Notes: generated by a model from the letters alone, not told the origin. Numbered from the stretch's first letter, positions 16,914 to 26,163 are shown. The stretch: DNA of 64,000 bases from Pseudomonas uvaldensis (GCF_021271205.1 NZ_JAIWKS010000002.1:620001-684000); one strand, 5' to 3'. Numbers and translations are program-made.

Positions 16914-17255
16914 CTAGTGCTTCAAGGCGTCATAGGCTTCAAGGGAATGCAAGGAGTAGATATACGCAGCACCGGCATTCAGGGAAATCGCGGTCGCGAG
17001 TGCGGCGGCCACTTCCTCCCGGCTTGCGCCGGCCTTGATCGCAGCGTCCGTGTGCGCGGCAATGCAACCGTCGCAGCGGGTGGTGACGGCTACCGCAATC
17101 GAGATCAACTCGCGCGTCCTGGCGTCGAGCACGTTATTCTCGGCGGAGGCTTCGCCCAGGGCCATGTAGGCCTTGACCATCTTGGGATTGCTTTTGCCCA
17201 GCGCGCCAAAGGATTTCTGGAGGGTGGGCAACAGTTGGGACCAGTTATTGAACAT
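16914..17255 (-). CDS. carboxymuconolactone decarboxylase / AhpD-like family protein
   Basis: A 113-residue all-helical protein of AhpD-fold length. The redox motif C-x-x-C-x3-H is present as TRCDGCIAAHTDAAIKAG (Cys about 61 and 64, His about 68), followed by the usual ASREEVAAALATAI segment. In this family the cysteine pair reduces peroxides or organic disulphides; other members act on lactones, so the substrate is open. It is divergent from a cupin-AraC regulator with a 109-bp shared region carrying three direct repeats. This suggests it is that regulator's target. Confidence 0.88.
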   Translation of the reverse strand: MFNNWSQLLPTLQKSFGALGKSNPKMVKAYMALGEASAENNVLDARTRELISIAVAVTTRCDGCIAAHTDAAIKAGASREEVAAALATAISLNAGAAYIYSLHSLEAYDALKH

Positions 17256-17289
17256 CGTGTTAACTCCTGAGCAGGTTGGTGTACTGTTT

Positions 17290-17364
17290 CGACGTGCTCA
17301 GTTTTCCACCCCTGTGCTGGGCGGTTTTGTTCGATGCGCTCAGCTTTTTTCGCGAAACGCTCAA
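17290..17364. promoter_or_regulatory. three direct repeats CGANNNGCTCA, probable AraC operator
   Basis: CGACGTGCTCA at 17290, CGATGCGCTCA at 17332 and CGAAACGCTCA at 17352 share CGANNNGCTCA. Centre spacings of 42 and 20 bp equal about four and two helical turns, placing all sites on one DNA face. They fill the region between the AhpD-like gene and the AraC gene, with the last copy touching the AraC start. Direct-repeat half-sites of this size are typical for AraC-family proteins. Confidence 0.65.
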
Positions 17365-18270
17365 ATGAATGCACTCGACAAGCTGATCAGCCTGGCCAAC
17401 GTTCGCGGCAGCCTGGACCTGCGTTGCCAATTTCAAGGCGACTGGGCGCTCGATCATGGGCAGGAAGCGCTCGGCAAGGCGCCTTATCACATCGTGCTCG
17501 CGGGGGAGTGCCGGGTGGAGTTTCCCGACGGCCAGCGGGTACCCATGCGCGCCGGGGACATCCTGCTGCTGCCCCGTGGCGCCCGGCATGTGATGCACAG
17601 CCCCGGCAATACCGTTGCACCCTCTTCTCCCGAACAGATTCTGGGTGGCGTGTTACCAATCCACCGCATCGGTCGCGCCAGCCCCGACCTGGACATGCTG
17701 TGCGGTGCCTTTCACTTCAACCGTGCTTCGCTGTTGTTTGCATCCTTGCCTGAATACCTGGTGATTCCCAGCGGTGCAGTGCCGGCCAACGGACCGCTAC
17801 CGGCACTGGTGGAAATTATTCGAGGGGAAGCGGATGAAAACAGGACCGGCGCCCGTTTTCTGCTCGATGCACTATCCCAGGCGCTGTTCACCTTGATCCT
17901 GCGGGCTCATCTGGCCTGTCATGGGCAGGACAGCGGCACGCTGGCCCTGCTGGGCGACAAACGTCTTGGAAAAACCTGGCAGGCGATGCTGGCCGATCCC
18001 GCCCATGAATGGACTATCCAGGGCCTGGCCGACCTGGCGAACATGTCGCGGGCGTCCTTCATGCGGGCATTCGTACGGGTGGCCGGGGTATCGCCGTGGG
18101 TGTTACTGACGCAAGTGCGGATGGAACAGGCGTTCAGCCTTTTGAGCCACTCGCACCTTGGCCTGAGCGACATTGCGCAGCAGGTGGGGTATCAGTCGCA
18201 GGCGGCATTCAGCAAGAAGTTCAAGGAAATCTACGGCGAAGCGCCTGGGCGAATTCGCCGGACCATTTGA
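17365..18270 (+). CDS. cupin-type AraC family transcriptional regulator
   Basis: A 301-residue protein from ATG 17365; the longer open frame upstream overlaps the divergent gene and is not used. Residues about 1-190 form an AraC_binding cupin domain (GECRVEFPDGQRVPMRAGDI, LLLPRGARHVMHSP). Residues about 205-300 carry two helix-turn-helix motifs ending in LGLSDIAQQVGYQSQAAFSK and FKEIYGEAPGRIRR, the AraC signature. It probably senses a small ligand and controls the divergent AhpD-like gene through the three CGANNNGCTCA repeats. Confidence 0.9.
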   Translation: MNALDKLISLANVRGSLDLRCQFQGDWALDHGQEALGKAPYHIVLAGECRVEFPDGQRVPMRAGDILLLPRGARHVMHSPGNTVAPSSPEQILGGVLPIHRIGRASPDLDMLCGAFHFNRASLLFASLPEYLVIPSGAVPANGPLPALVEIIRGEADENRTGARFLLDALSQALFTLILRAHLACHGQDSGTLALLGDKRLGKTWQAMLADPAHEWTIQGLADLANMSRASFMRAFVRVAGVSPWVLLTQVRMEQAFSLLSHSHLGLSDIAQQVGYQSQAAFSKKFKEIYGEAPGRIRRTI

Positions 18271-18294
18271 GCCGAAGGCATCCAGGGGCGCCCT

Positions 18295-20349
18295 TCACAC
18301 CTCCAGCACCAGCGTCTCGCTGCCCTGGGCCGGCACCGCACAGCAAATCAGCACCTCGTCTTGCGCCAACGGCATGGCCGGCGTGTTCAGGTAATGCACC
18401 TGGCCGCGGGTCATGCGGGTTTTACACGTGCCGCACGAACCGCCACGGCAGCTGAACTCGGGGTTCAATCCCCGGGCTTCAGCCAGTTCCAGCAATGTCC
18501 CGTTGCCGGGCTCCCAACGCCCTTCCTTGGCCGAAGTGGCGAACAGAACCTTGACCGGTTCGCTCGCCGCAGGCACTTGCTGTGCCGCTGGCAGGCTGAT
18601 TTCAACGTCCCGCACCAGGGTGGAGGGACCGAAGGTTTCGGCATGGATGCGGTCGTCCGGAATGCGCAACGCGCGCAGGCCGTCATACAAAGCCTGGGTG
18701 AAACTGCCCGGCCCGCACAGGTAGTAATCGTAGTCGTTGAGGGGCAGCAGTTGCTTGAGCAAGTCGATGTCGATCCGGCCTTCGGCCTCGTAGCCTTTGC
18801 CGGCGTCTGCCCCGACGGGCGGCTGGCTGACCATCCGCAACACCCGGACCTTGCCGCCCGAGCGGGCAACCAACGCATCGATCTCCTCACGAAAGGCCAG
18901 GTCAGCCACCGTCCGGGCACTTTGCACCACCCAGACCGGACGCATGCGGTTGATACGCAGCCCTTGGTAAACCACCTCGCGCAGCATCGACAACAGCGGC
19001 GTTACACCGACGCCCGCCGCCAGCAGCACCAGGGGGCGTCGCTCAGTGGCTTGCACGATGAAATGCCCTTGGGGTGCCCGCACTTCGATTTCATCCCCTA
19101 CCTGCACCCGGTCATGCAAATGGGAGGATACCGAGCCATCGCGCTTGACGCTGATGCGCAGGAAATCATCCGACGGGGCGCTGGAGACGCTGTAGGTTCG
19201 AATCACCGCGGCCGCCTGGCCCTGCACCGCTACCCGTACGGGCAAATGCTGCCCGGCGTCGAAGCCGGGCAAACCGACACCGTCAGTGGCCTCCAGATAG
19301 AAGGAACGGATGTTGGGGCTCTCGTCCACGATGCGAGCAACCCGCAACGCACGCCAGCGTGTGCGCATGGCCTCGGCCTGCAACCGCTCGGCCGCCTGTT
19401 CCCAACTGCCAGTCATCGACGAATTAGGTGAATCGCCTTCGACCTGGTCGTCCCAACGCAACGGGATCGCGGCCCGGCGCAAGACAATGCGCTGCGGCGT
19501 GAAACGCCATAACCGTTCGGCACCCTGGAACGCGGCGATTTCCGGAGAGTCCAGCAAGACCTCTGCCGAGCCGGTCATCTGCACGAGATCGCCGGTGGCG
19601 AAATCGATGAAAAGCAGCCCGGCACGCGGATTGAGCAGGATGTTGCCCAGGGTGTTGAAAAACAGGTTTCCGGAAAAATCCGGAATGGTCAGCGTCCCGG
19701 TCTCGTCCATGCGCACGAATCCAGGCTTGCCACCCCGGTGGGACGCATCGATCTGCCGTTCGCCGTTACGTTCTACGTAAGTGGCGACGTGAAACGAGTC
19801 CGCCGCAGTGACCAGGCGATGTACGAGCGGATCCGCCGCTGTCAGCTCAAGCGCTTCGGACTTCTGCACATCGACAAAGCGGTACTGACGCAGGTTGATA
19901 TAGCGCGGGCAATTGCCGTACGCCTGGCGGACCGTAATGTCTACCCCATGGTCGAGGCGACGGACGATGGTGCCGTTCATACGGTTGCGCCGACGGGTGT
20001 GCAATTCGATACCCAGCAGGCCGATGGCGTCACCCTCGTTCATGCCCGCCTGGGCCGGATCGTCCGGCTGCGGCGCGAAATCGATGTGCAGTGTCTGTGG
20101 ATCGGGCGAATTCATGAAACCGGGTTGTCCCGTGCGGAGCGTGGCCCACACGTCACCTTGAGGATCCACCGCCCCCAGCACGACGAAAGGCAGCTGGGCG
20201 TAGAACTCCCGATGCTGGTCCGGCATCCATGTCCGGGACATCTGCCGTTGACCAACACCGACCATCATCTCCACCGCGCCGACGGAGCGTTGCAGGGTCA
20301 GTTCGCCTTCATGCCAGGGGGAGCCGGTTGATGTCGAGGCGTTGTCCAT
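18295..20349 (-). CDS. PNPOx-like / ferredoxin-NAD(P)H reductase / [2Fe-2S] fusion oxidoreductase
   Basis: A 684-residue protein with an AGGAGG site before ATG 20349. It has three parts. Residues about 20-320 are a pyridoxamine-phosphate-oxidase-like FMN split barrel (FYAQLPFVVLGAVDPQGDVW, GNLFFNTLGNILLNPRAGLL). Residues about 335-580 are a flavodoxin-reductase FAD/NAD(P) module (IRTYSVSSAP, LAAGVGVTPLLSML, YYLCGPGSF). Residues about 590-684 are a plant-type ferredoxin domain with CRGGSCGTCKTRM and a fourth Cys in LICCAV. Electrons can pass from NAD(P)H through FAD to the iron-sulfur centre. The natural acceptor is unknown. It may be co-transcribed after oprD (188-bp gap). Confidence 0.88.
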   Translation of the reverse strand: MDNASTSTGSPWHEGELTLQRSVGAVEMMVGVGQRQMSRTWMPDQHREFYAQLPFVVLGAVDPQGDVWATLRTGQPGFMNSPDPQTLHIDFAPQPDDPAQAGMNEGDAIGLLGIELHTRRRNRMNGTIVRRLDHGVDITVRQAYGNCPRYINLRQYRFVDVQKSEALELTAADPLVHRLVTAADSFHVATYVERNGERQIDASHRGGKPGFVRMDETGTLTIPDFSGNLFFNTLGNILLNPRAGLLFIDFATGDLVQMTGSAEVLLDSPEIAAFQGAERLWRFTPQRIVLRRAAIPLRWDDQVEGDSPNSSMTGSWEQAAERLQAEAMRTRWRALRVARIVDESPNIRSFYLEATDGVGLPGFDAGQHLPVRVAVQGQAAAVIRTYSVSSAPSDDFLRISVKRDGSVSSHLHDRVQVGDEIEVRAPQGHFIVQATERRPLVLLAAGVGVTPLLSMLREVVYQGLRINRMRPVWVVQSARTVADLAFREEIDALVARSGGKVRVLRMVSQPPVGADAGKGYEAEGRIDIDLLKQLLPLNDYDYYLCGPGSFTQALYDGLRALRIPDDRIHAETFGPSTLVRDVEISLPAAQQVPAASEPVKVLFATSAKEGRWEPGNGTLLELAEARGLNPEFSCRGGSCGTCKTRMTRGQVHYLNTPAMPLAQDEVLICCAVPAQGSETLVLEV

Positions 20350-20537
20350 GGGTCTGTCCTCCTGCCCGCAGGGATGGCACTACGGTGTGAGTGGGTTCGC
20401 ACCGATACAGGGGTGCGTTGTCGTGGGCTCATCTTCTGTCGTTTGCCGACGAGCCGGAATACCCATGAACCGCAATCCACCCTTTCATAAAATGCAATAG
20501 CGCCGCTCACGCAGCAGCGCCATCAGGGCATCGAGGG

Positions 20538-21779
20538 TTACCAAAGCGACATCGTATAGCTGACGATCAAGCGGTTCTCATCCAGATCATTACCAAAATT
20601 CGAGCGGACCGAGGCGTTGCGCCATTTCAGGCCCAGCCCCTTGAACGTGCCGTCCTGTACGACATAGGCAATGTCCGTGTTGCGCTCCCATTCCTTGCCT
20701 TCGCCAGGCGCGGCACGTTGCACGTTGTCGCCTGAAATGTAGCGCGTCATGAACGTCAGTCCCGGTATGCCGAGCGCAGCAAAGTTGTAGTCATAACGGG
20801 CTTGCCAGGAGCGTTCATCGACATTAGCGAAGTCGCCGATCTGCACAAAGTTCACCAGGTACGGGTCACTGCGGCTGATATACGGGAACGGATCGTCACC
20901 GCTCATGCGCTGATAGCCCAGGCCCAGGGCGTGTCCACCGAGGCTGTAGGTGAACAAGGCACCGAACGCCTGGTTGTCGAGGTCGCGGAAATTGCCGTCC
21001 TCTGTGCTGCGCGAGTAGCGCACGTCACTCTTGAGGGTCTGGCCGTCGCCCAGGTCCAGGGTATGCACGAACCCGAGGTAGTTCTGCTGGTAGATATCTT
21101 CCAGCTTCCCGTAACGGTATTGCGCCGTGAAATTCGGCAGGAATTGATAGTCCGCTCCGGCGAACTGGAACTTGTCGCTGGTACCGCCAATGCGGTTGGC
21201 GGTCATGTCCTGGTAATCGGTGGAGTCGACGAAATTGATCTGGGTGAGCTGCCCGCCGGTCAGTTTCAGCCGGTCGATTTCCTGCACGTTCACCTGGCCG
21301 CCCTTGAACGTTCCCGGTAACAGGCGGGTGTCGTTGGAGTTGACCACCGGGTCCTTGATTTGCAGCGTGCCCAGCTTGAGGGTGCTGTTGGACAGGCGCA
21401 TCTTGGCGGTCAGACCCACCTCCCCGTAGCGGTCTTGAGCCCCCCCGGACAAATCCGCCGGCAGCAGATTGGTGCCCGACGTGCCGCCCCCGGAGTCCAG
21501 CTTGAAGCCGGCCATGGCCAGGGCGTCCAGGCCGAAGCCGATGGTGCCGGCGGTGTATCCCGACTCCATCCGCAACAGGAAACCCTGCGCCCACTCTTCG
21601 GCCTTGTCCCGCGCGCCCGTCTGGCGAAAGTCGCGATTGAAATAGAAGTTGCGTGCTTCCAGGCTGCCTTTGCTGTCGGCGATGAAATCGGCATGGGCGC
21701 TGGGTAATCCAATCAAGCTCAAGCCCAATGCCGCGCCAAGTGGGGTATAGACCGGTTGGATGGGGTTGAAATATCGCAT
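20538..21779 (-). CDS. OprD family outer-membrane porin
   Basis: A 413-residue protein. ATG 21779 follows AAAAGGAG and begins a Sec signal peptide (hydrophobic LGAALGLSLIGLPSAHA, cleavage after AHA). The mature start DFIADSKGSLEARNFYFNRD is the OprD-family opening. Many amphipathic beta strands follow and the last residue is Trp (TMSLW), as in outer-membrane beta-barrels. OprD porins are substrate-selective for basic amino acids or organic acids. The specificity here is unknown; the neighbouring DUF1445/SnoaL/LysR cluster suggests uptake of an organic acid. The gene is divergent from that cluster. Confidence 0.92.
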   Translation of the reverse strand: MRYFNPIQPVYTPLGAALGLSLIGLPSAHADFIADSKGSLEARNFYFNRDFRQTGARDKAEEWAQGFLLRMESGYTAGTIGFGLDALAMAGFKLDSGGGTSGTNLLPADLSGGAQDRYGEVGLTAKMRLSNSTLKLGTLQIKDPVVNSNDTRLLPGTFKGGQVNVQEIDRLKLTGGQLTQINFVDSTDYQDMTANRIGGTSDKFQFAGADYQFLPNFTAQYRYGKLEDIYQQNYLGFVHTLDLGDGQTLKSDVRYSRSTEDGNFRDLDNQAFGALFTYSLGGHALGLGYQRMSGDDPFPYISRSDPYLVNFVQIGDFANVDERSWQARYDYNFAALGIPGLTFMTRYISGDNVQRAAPGEGKEWERNTDIAYVVQDGTFKGLGLKWRNASVRSNFGNDLDENRLIVSYTMSLW

Positions 21780-22115
21780 GCGTGCTCCTTTTATCGACGC
21801 GAGCGAACCCTTTCGGGGGGGCTTTGCGTGCGCCTCGTTTATTGTTGTGTGAAGACGTTGTCGTGGGGACACGGACGCCATCAGCGACGTCGTGGTGCGA
21901 ATTCTTGATTTCGCGATCCGGAAGCGTCAAACGGGAAAAAAACCGGATCGGCCATAAGAAAATCTGATGCGCCGTGGACTCTGATCCGGAGTGCAGTCGC
22001 TGGCGACCACGCCGTGGCGATAACTTTTACTTGTCGCACGCACCAACATTCCTTGTTGGACGCCACCATCGCGGACTTTTAGGGTAAAAATCCAACAAGA
22101 ACAGGAGCCACTTCG
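21780..22115. promoter_or_regulatory. 336-bp divergent region oprD / DUF1445 with dyad operator
   Basis: No gene is seen. A perfect interrupted palindrome CCAACA-N5-TGTTGG lies at 22043-22059, and a further half-site CCAACAAG lies near 22092. Both are within 75 bp of the DUF1445 start and fit the T-N11-A type sites bound by LysR regulators, one of which is encoded two genes downstream. The oprD ribosome site is at its left end. Confidence 0.5.
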
Positions 22116-22919
22116 ATGACTCAGCCAGCCCCCACCTTCGAGCAACTGCAGCAATACGAACCACCAGCCCTTCGCCAGAGCATCGCCGCCGGCCATTACC
22201 AGGGGCATACCAGCGGACTGGGTCCGGGCCGGGTGCAAGCCAACATCGTGATTCTGCCCGGCGATTGGGCCGACGAATTCCTGCGCTACTGCACCCTCAA
22301 CCGCCAGGCCTGCCCGATATTGGACGTGACCGAACCCGGGGACCCGTATTTCCGTAACCTGGGCAGCGCCATCGATATCCGCCATGACGTGCCCCGCTAC
22401 CGGGTCTTCCGTCACGGTGAACTGAGCGAGGAACCCCTGGATATCGAACACTTGTGGCAGGACGACATGGTCGCCTTCGCCCTCGGTTGCTCGTTCTCCT
22501 TCGAACAACCGTTGCTGGAAGCCGGCATTCATCTGCGGCATATCGAGCTGGGCCGCAATGTCGCCATGTTCCGCACCAACATCGACACGCGCCCCACCGC
22601 CCGGCTGGCCGGCAAAATGGTCGTGAGCATGCGTCCGATGAAGGCCGCTGCCGCCATCCAGGCCATCCAGATCACTGGTCGCATGCCCAACGTCCATGGT
22701 GCCCCGGTGCATATCGGCGACCCGACGCTGATCGGCATCGAATCTCTGGACCGGCCGGACTATGGCGACGCCGTGCCGGTCGAAGCGGACGAGATCCCGG
22801 TATTCTGGGCCTGTGGCGTGACACCGCAATCGGTGGTCCAGGCGTCTCGTCCACCGCTGTGCATCACCCATGCACCGGGGTGCATGCTGGTGACGGACTT
22901 GTGGAACAGTGCGTTGTAA
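22116..22919 (+). CDS. DUF1445 family putative hydro-lyase
   Basis: A 267-residue protein of the usual UPF0317/DUF1445 length. Conserved stretches include [56 protein letters not shown] and FWACGVTPQ, with Cys and Asp residues in the usual places. The family is annotated as hydro-lyases, and an eukaryotic relative is linked with D-glutamate cyclase; the substrate is not fixed. CAGGAG precedes ATG 22116. It forms a likely operon with the SnoaL-like gene 30 bp downstream and the LysR gene. Confidence 0.9.
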   Translation: MTQPAPTFEQLQQYEPPALRQSIAAGHYQGHTSGLGPGRVQANIVILPGDWADEFLRYCTLNRQACPILDVTEPGDPYFRNLGSAIDIRHDVPRYRVFRHGELSEEPLDIEHLWQDDMVAFALGCSFSFEQPLLEAGIHLRHIELGRNVAMFRTNIDTRPTARLAGKMVVSMRPMKAAAAIQAIQITGRMPNVHGAPVHIGDPTLIGIESLDRPDYGDAVPVEADEIPVFWACGVTPQSVVQASRPPLCITHAPGCMLVTDLWNSAL

Positions 22920-22949
22920 GCACGACGAACAACCTGATGTGGACTGGCA

Positions 22950-23489
22950 ATGAACACAGCCCGGCTATCGATCCAACGCTACATCGACGCCAAGGACGGC
23001 AACCGCCCTCACCTGCTCGACCAGGCTTTCACGACCGAGGCTACCCTGGACATGGTGGTGCGCACCGGCGCCATTTCGTTTCCGGGGCATGTGGAAGGTC
23101 GCGAGGCCATCGGCGAGGTCCTGGTCAGGCGCTTTGGCCAGACCTTCGAAAACGTCTATACGTTTTGCCTGGGAGCTCCGCCGCCCGCGGATGCCAAGGC
23201 GTTCCAGTGCAAATGGCTGGTGGCGATGTCGGACAAAAACAGCGGCGAGGTCCGTGTCGGTTGTGGCCTGTACGACTGGCAGTTCGAACCTGAATCGAAG
23301 CGGGTCGAGGGCCTGACGATCACGATCGAGCACATGGAAATCCTGCCAACGGCCGATCTGCCTGTGATAATGGCCTGGGTTTCCGGGCTGGACTATCCAT
23401 GGTGCGATCCTCAGGCGGCGCTGAGCAATGTACCGGATGTCACCGAGCTTCAACCCGTGATCCACTATGTGAGGGCCGGCATGCTTTAA
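22950..23489 (+). CDS. SnoaL/NTF2-fold small protein
   Basis: A 179-residue protein. The N-terminal helix and HVEGREAIGEVLVRRFGQTFEN, followed by strands ending LTITIEHMEIL, are typical of the SnoaL-like cone-shaped NTF2 fold, which hosts isomerases, dehydratases and binding proteins. The extra C-terminal about 40 residues (PWCDPQAALSNVPDVTEL) are longer than in the minimal fold. It follows the DUF1445 gene by 30 bp and precedes LysR by 38 bp. It may act on the same metabolite; no catalytic residue can be named. Confidence 0.82.
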   Translation: MNTARLSIQRYIDAKDGNRPHLLDQAFTTEATLDMVVRTGAISFPGHVEGREAIGEVLVRRFGQTFENVYTFCLGAPPPADAKAFQCKWLVAMSDKNSGEVRVGCGLYDWQFEPESKRVEGLTITIEHMEILPTADLPVIMAWVSGLDYPWCDPQAALSNVPDVTELQPVIHYVRAGML

Positions 23490-23527
23490 CCGGCTCATGG
23501 CCCATCTGTCCCTCGGGAGCGTCCCCA

Positions 23528-24448
23528 ATGAACATCAAGTTTCTGGAAACCTTCGTCTGGGTCGCTCGCCTGAAAAGTTTCCGGCTCACGGCGGAAAAAC
23601 TGTTCACCACCCAGGCCTCCATTTCCAGCCGCATCGCGGCCCTGGAAGACGAAATGGGCGTGCGCCTGTTCGTGCGCGACTCCAAAGGTGTGTCGCTGAC
23701 GTCCGAAGGGCAGCGGGTGCTGGAATACGCCGAGCGCATCATGGACACCATGCAAAGCATGAAAGCCGTGATCAAGGATCCGCGCCAGGTCCGCGGCCGG
23801 ATCCGTATCGGCGCCATGGATACGGTGATCCATACCTGGATCAGCCCCCTGGTGACACGCCTGATGGAGTGCTATCCGGCCCTGGAAATCGAATTGTCGG
23901 CCGACACGGCGAGCAACCTGTGCTCACAATTGGAGAAAGGCTACCAGGACATCATTTTCCAGACCGACATCCTGCGCCTGGACAGCGTGCGCAATGCCCT
24001 GCTGACCCGATACCCGATGCATTGGGTGGTGCGCACCGGCTCTGTCTATGATCGCCCTTACGCATCGCTGGATGAGCTGTCCCAGGAACGCATCGTCACC
24101 TTCTCGCGCAATTCGCGGCCGCATCAGGACATCCTCAACCTGTTGCATTCGGCGAACATCGTTTCGCCACGCATCAACTGCGTGAACTCGGCATCGGCCA
24201 TCACGCGCCTGGTTCGCGACGGATTCGGCATCGGCGCCATGCCCGCGGCGCTGGTCCAGGGCGAACTGGCCCAAGGCACTCTGAAACTGGTCGACGGCGT
24301 GCCGCTGCCCTCGGTGATGGACATCGTCGCCAGCTGGCGCACCGGCGCGGGCATGGAACGGGTGGAAGACATCGTCAGCCTCACCCGGGATGTGGTGGGT
24401 GAGTTCGTTGCGCGATTGCCTGTCGCCTACCGATTGGATTCAAACTGA
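23528..24448 (+). CDS. LysR family transcriptional regulator
   Basis: A 306-residue protein from ATG 23528 with GGGAGC upstream. The N-terminal winged HTH is MNIKFLETFVWVARLKSFRL with AAEKLFTTQASISSRIAALE-like spacing, a clear LysR signature. It is followed by a two-lobed effector domain (RGRIRIGAMDTVIHTWISPL onward). As the last gene of the DUF1445-SnoaL unit it probably regulates that unit and perhaps the divergent oprD via the CCAACA-N5-TGTTGG dyad. The inducer is unknown. Confidence 0.92.
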   Translation: MNIKFLETFVWVARLKSFRLTAEKLFTTQASISSRIAALEDEMGVRLFVRDSKGVSLTSEGQRVLEYAERIMDTMQSMKAVIKDPRQVRGRIRIGAMDTVIHTWISPLVTRLMECYPALEIELSADTASNLCSQLEKGYQDIIFQTDILRLDSVRNALLTRYPMHWVVRTGSVYDRPYASLDELSQERIVTFSRNSRPHQDILNLLHSANIVSPRINCVNSASAITRLVRDGFGIGAMPAALVQGELAQGTLKLVDGVPLPSVMDIVASWRTGAGMERVEDIVSLTRDVVGEFVARLPVAYRLDSN

Positions 24449-24607
24449 CCTGTTGCTCAACGGCACCCGCCTGCCTTTTCCCTCTGTTCCGCACAGCGAC
24501 TTCCCGCTGTAAGTGAATTGCAATATCCCGGACATACGCTGAGAAGAACGCACTGCCCGACGGCTGGCTGTGCATCTTCGTCCGCTCGGATGGCCAGGGA
24601 GTCCGCT

Positions 24608-25987
24608 ATGAGAATCAGTGTCTTCGGAAGTGGTTACGTCGGCTTGGTGCAGGCCGCCGTATTGGCCGAAGTGGGCCACGACGTCATTTGCATGGACATC
24701 GATGAGCGCAAGGTCGAAAGCCTGCGCCAGGGTCAGGTCAGCATTTATGAGCCAGGCCTTGGGGCGCTTGTGCGCGAGGGGCTCGAGGCCGGACGCTTGC
24801 ATTTCACCAGTGACGAAAAGCTTGCCGTACAACACGGCCAAGTGCTGTTCATCGCGGTCGGCACGCCTTCCAGGGAGGATGGCTCGGCCGACCTGTCCCA
24901 GGTCATGTCAGTCGGCGAAGCCGTCGCACGCTACCGCGAGCAGCCGGTCATCGTGGTGGAAAAATCCACCGTGCCAGTGGGCACCGGCGACGCCTTGCAC
25001 GCACACATCAATAAATGCCTGATCAAGGCCGGGCGCTTGTTGCAGTTCGATATCGTGTCCAACCCTGAGTTTCTCAAGGAAGGCTCCGCCGTCGCCGATT
25101 GCCGGCGCCCGGACCGGATCGTGATCGGCTGCGAGCGCGAGGAAGTCCGGGAAACCATGCGTGACCTGTATGCACCGTTCAACCGTAACCACGAGCGTGT
25201 GCTGTTCATGGACCTGCGCAGCGCCGAACTGACCAAATACGCCGCCAACGCCATGTTGGCGACCAAGATCAGCTTCATCAACCAGATCGCCGAGCTGGCC
25301 GAACACCTGGGCGCCGATATCGAGTCCGTACGCCTGGGCATCGGTGCCGATTCGCGCATTGGCTACCACTTCATCTACCCCGGCTGCGGTTACGGCGGCT
25401 CGTGTTTTCCCAAGGACATGCGCGCCCTGATCCACAGTGCCGAGCAAGCCCACTGCGCCAGCGACCTGCTGCAAGCTGTGGAAGCCATCAACGGGCGGCA
25501 GAAACACAAGCTGTTCGAGCGCATCAAGGCTTACTACAAGGGCGATTTGCGCGGCAAGACCTTCGCACTGTGGGGCCTGGCCTTCAAACCCAATACCGAC
25601 GATATGCGCGATGCGCCCAGCCGCGCACTCCTTGAAGCGCTGTGGGCGGCTGGCGCCAGTGTTCGCGCTTTTGACCCCGAGGCGATGCAGCAGACCCAGC
25701 AGTTGTACCCCAACGAGGCGAAACTCATGCTGATGGGTACCCCGGAATCGGTCTTGCCAGGCGCCGATGCGCTGATCATCTGCACCGAGTGGCAACCCTT
25801 CAAGGCGCCGGACTTTGATTTGATCCACCAGCGGCTCAAAGTCCCGGTCATCTTTGATGGTCGCAACCTGTACGACCCGGAGCGTATGAACAGCAAAGGT
25901 TTTACCTACTTCCCAATGGGGCGCGGCCAATCCTGCGACTTGCCTGTCGCACCCCCCGTACATTTTCAAATGCCTCGCAGTGCATGA
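24608..25987 (+). CDS. ugd: UDP-glucose 6-dehydrogenase
   Basis: A 459-residue protein from ATG 24608. It oxidises UDP-glucose to UDP-glucuronate with two NAD+. The N-terminal Rossmann motif is FGSGYVGLVQAAVLAEVGHD; the mid-domain has KSTVPVGTGD and NPEFLKEGSAVADC; the catalytic cysteine is in YPGCGYGGSCFPKD; the C-terminal domain has LWGLAFKPNTDDMRDAPS. It is monocistronic in appearance. Its product can feed the UDP-glucuronate epimerase and glycosyltransferases at 35.2-38.8 kb, as well as aminoarabinose or exopolysaccharide pathways elsewhere. Confidence 0.95.
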   Translation: MRISVFGSGYVGLVQAAVLAEVGHDVICMDIDERKVESLRQGQVSIYEPGLGALVREGLEAGRLHFTSDEKLAVQHGQVLFIAVGTPSREDGSADLSQVMSVGEAVARYREQPVIVVEKSTVPVGTGDALHAHINKCLIKAGRLLQFDIVSNPEFLKEGSAVADCRRPDRIVIGCEREEVRETMRDLYAPFNRNHERVLFMDLRSAELTKYAANAMLATKISFINQIAELAEHLGADIESVRLGIGADSRIGYHFIYPGCGYGGSCFPKDMRALIHSAEQAHCASDLLQAVEAINGRQKHKLFERIKAYYKGDLRGKTFALWGLAFKPNTDDMRDAPSRALLEALWAAGASVRAFDPEAMQQTQQLYPNEAKLMLMGTPESVLPGADALIICTEWQPFKAPDFDLIHQRLKVPVIFDGRNLYDPERMNSKGFTYFPMGRGQSCDLPVAPPVHFQMPRSA

Positions 25988-26019
25988 ACGTCTCTTTAGC
26001 TCAAAATAAATGCACTAGA

Positions 26020-26143
26020 ACAGCATTAATATGAATTTGTAAGTGAGGGGGCTGAACGGCAGACTGTACATCGTTCCTCACCCCCAACTGTTGGAACACT
26101 TAAAGGGCTTTCTGGGATCTTCCCGTAAGCCCCTTTTTTTGTT
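26020..26143 (+). terminator. structured intergenic segment ending in an intrinsic terminator (possible small RNA)
   Basis: Downstream of ugd a first pairing GTGAGG (26042-26047) with CCTCAC (26078-26083) is followed by the AAGGGCTT / AAGCCCCTT hairpin (26103-26134, with inner GGGA/TCCC) and a T-tract at 26133-26140. The terminator is 115 bp past the ugd stop and 24 bp before the HPP gene. It either ends ugd transcription or ends a short independent transcript starting near 26020, where an AT-rich TTAATAT box is seen. Confidence 0.6.
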
Positions 26144-26163
26144 CGTTTTTTGGATTTTGCTGA

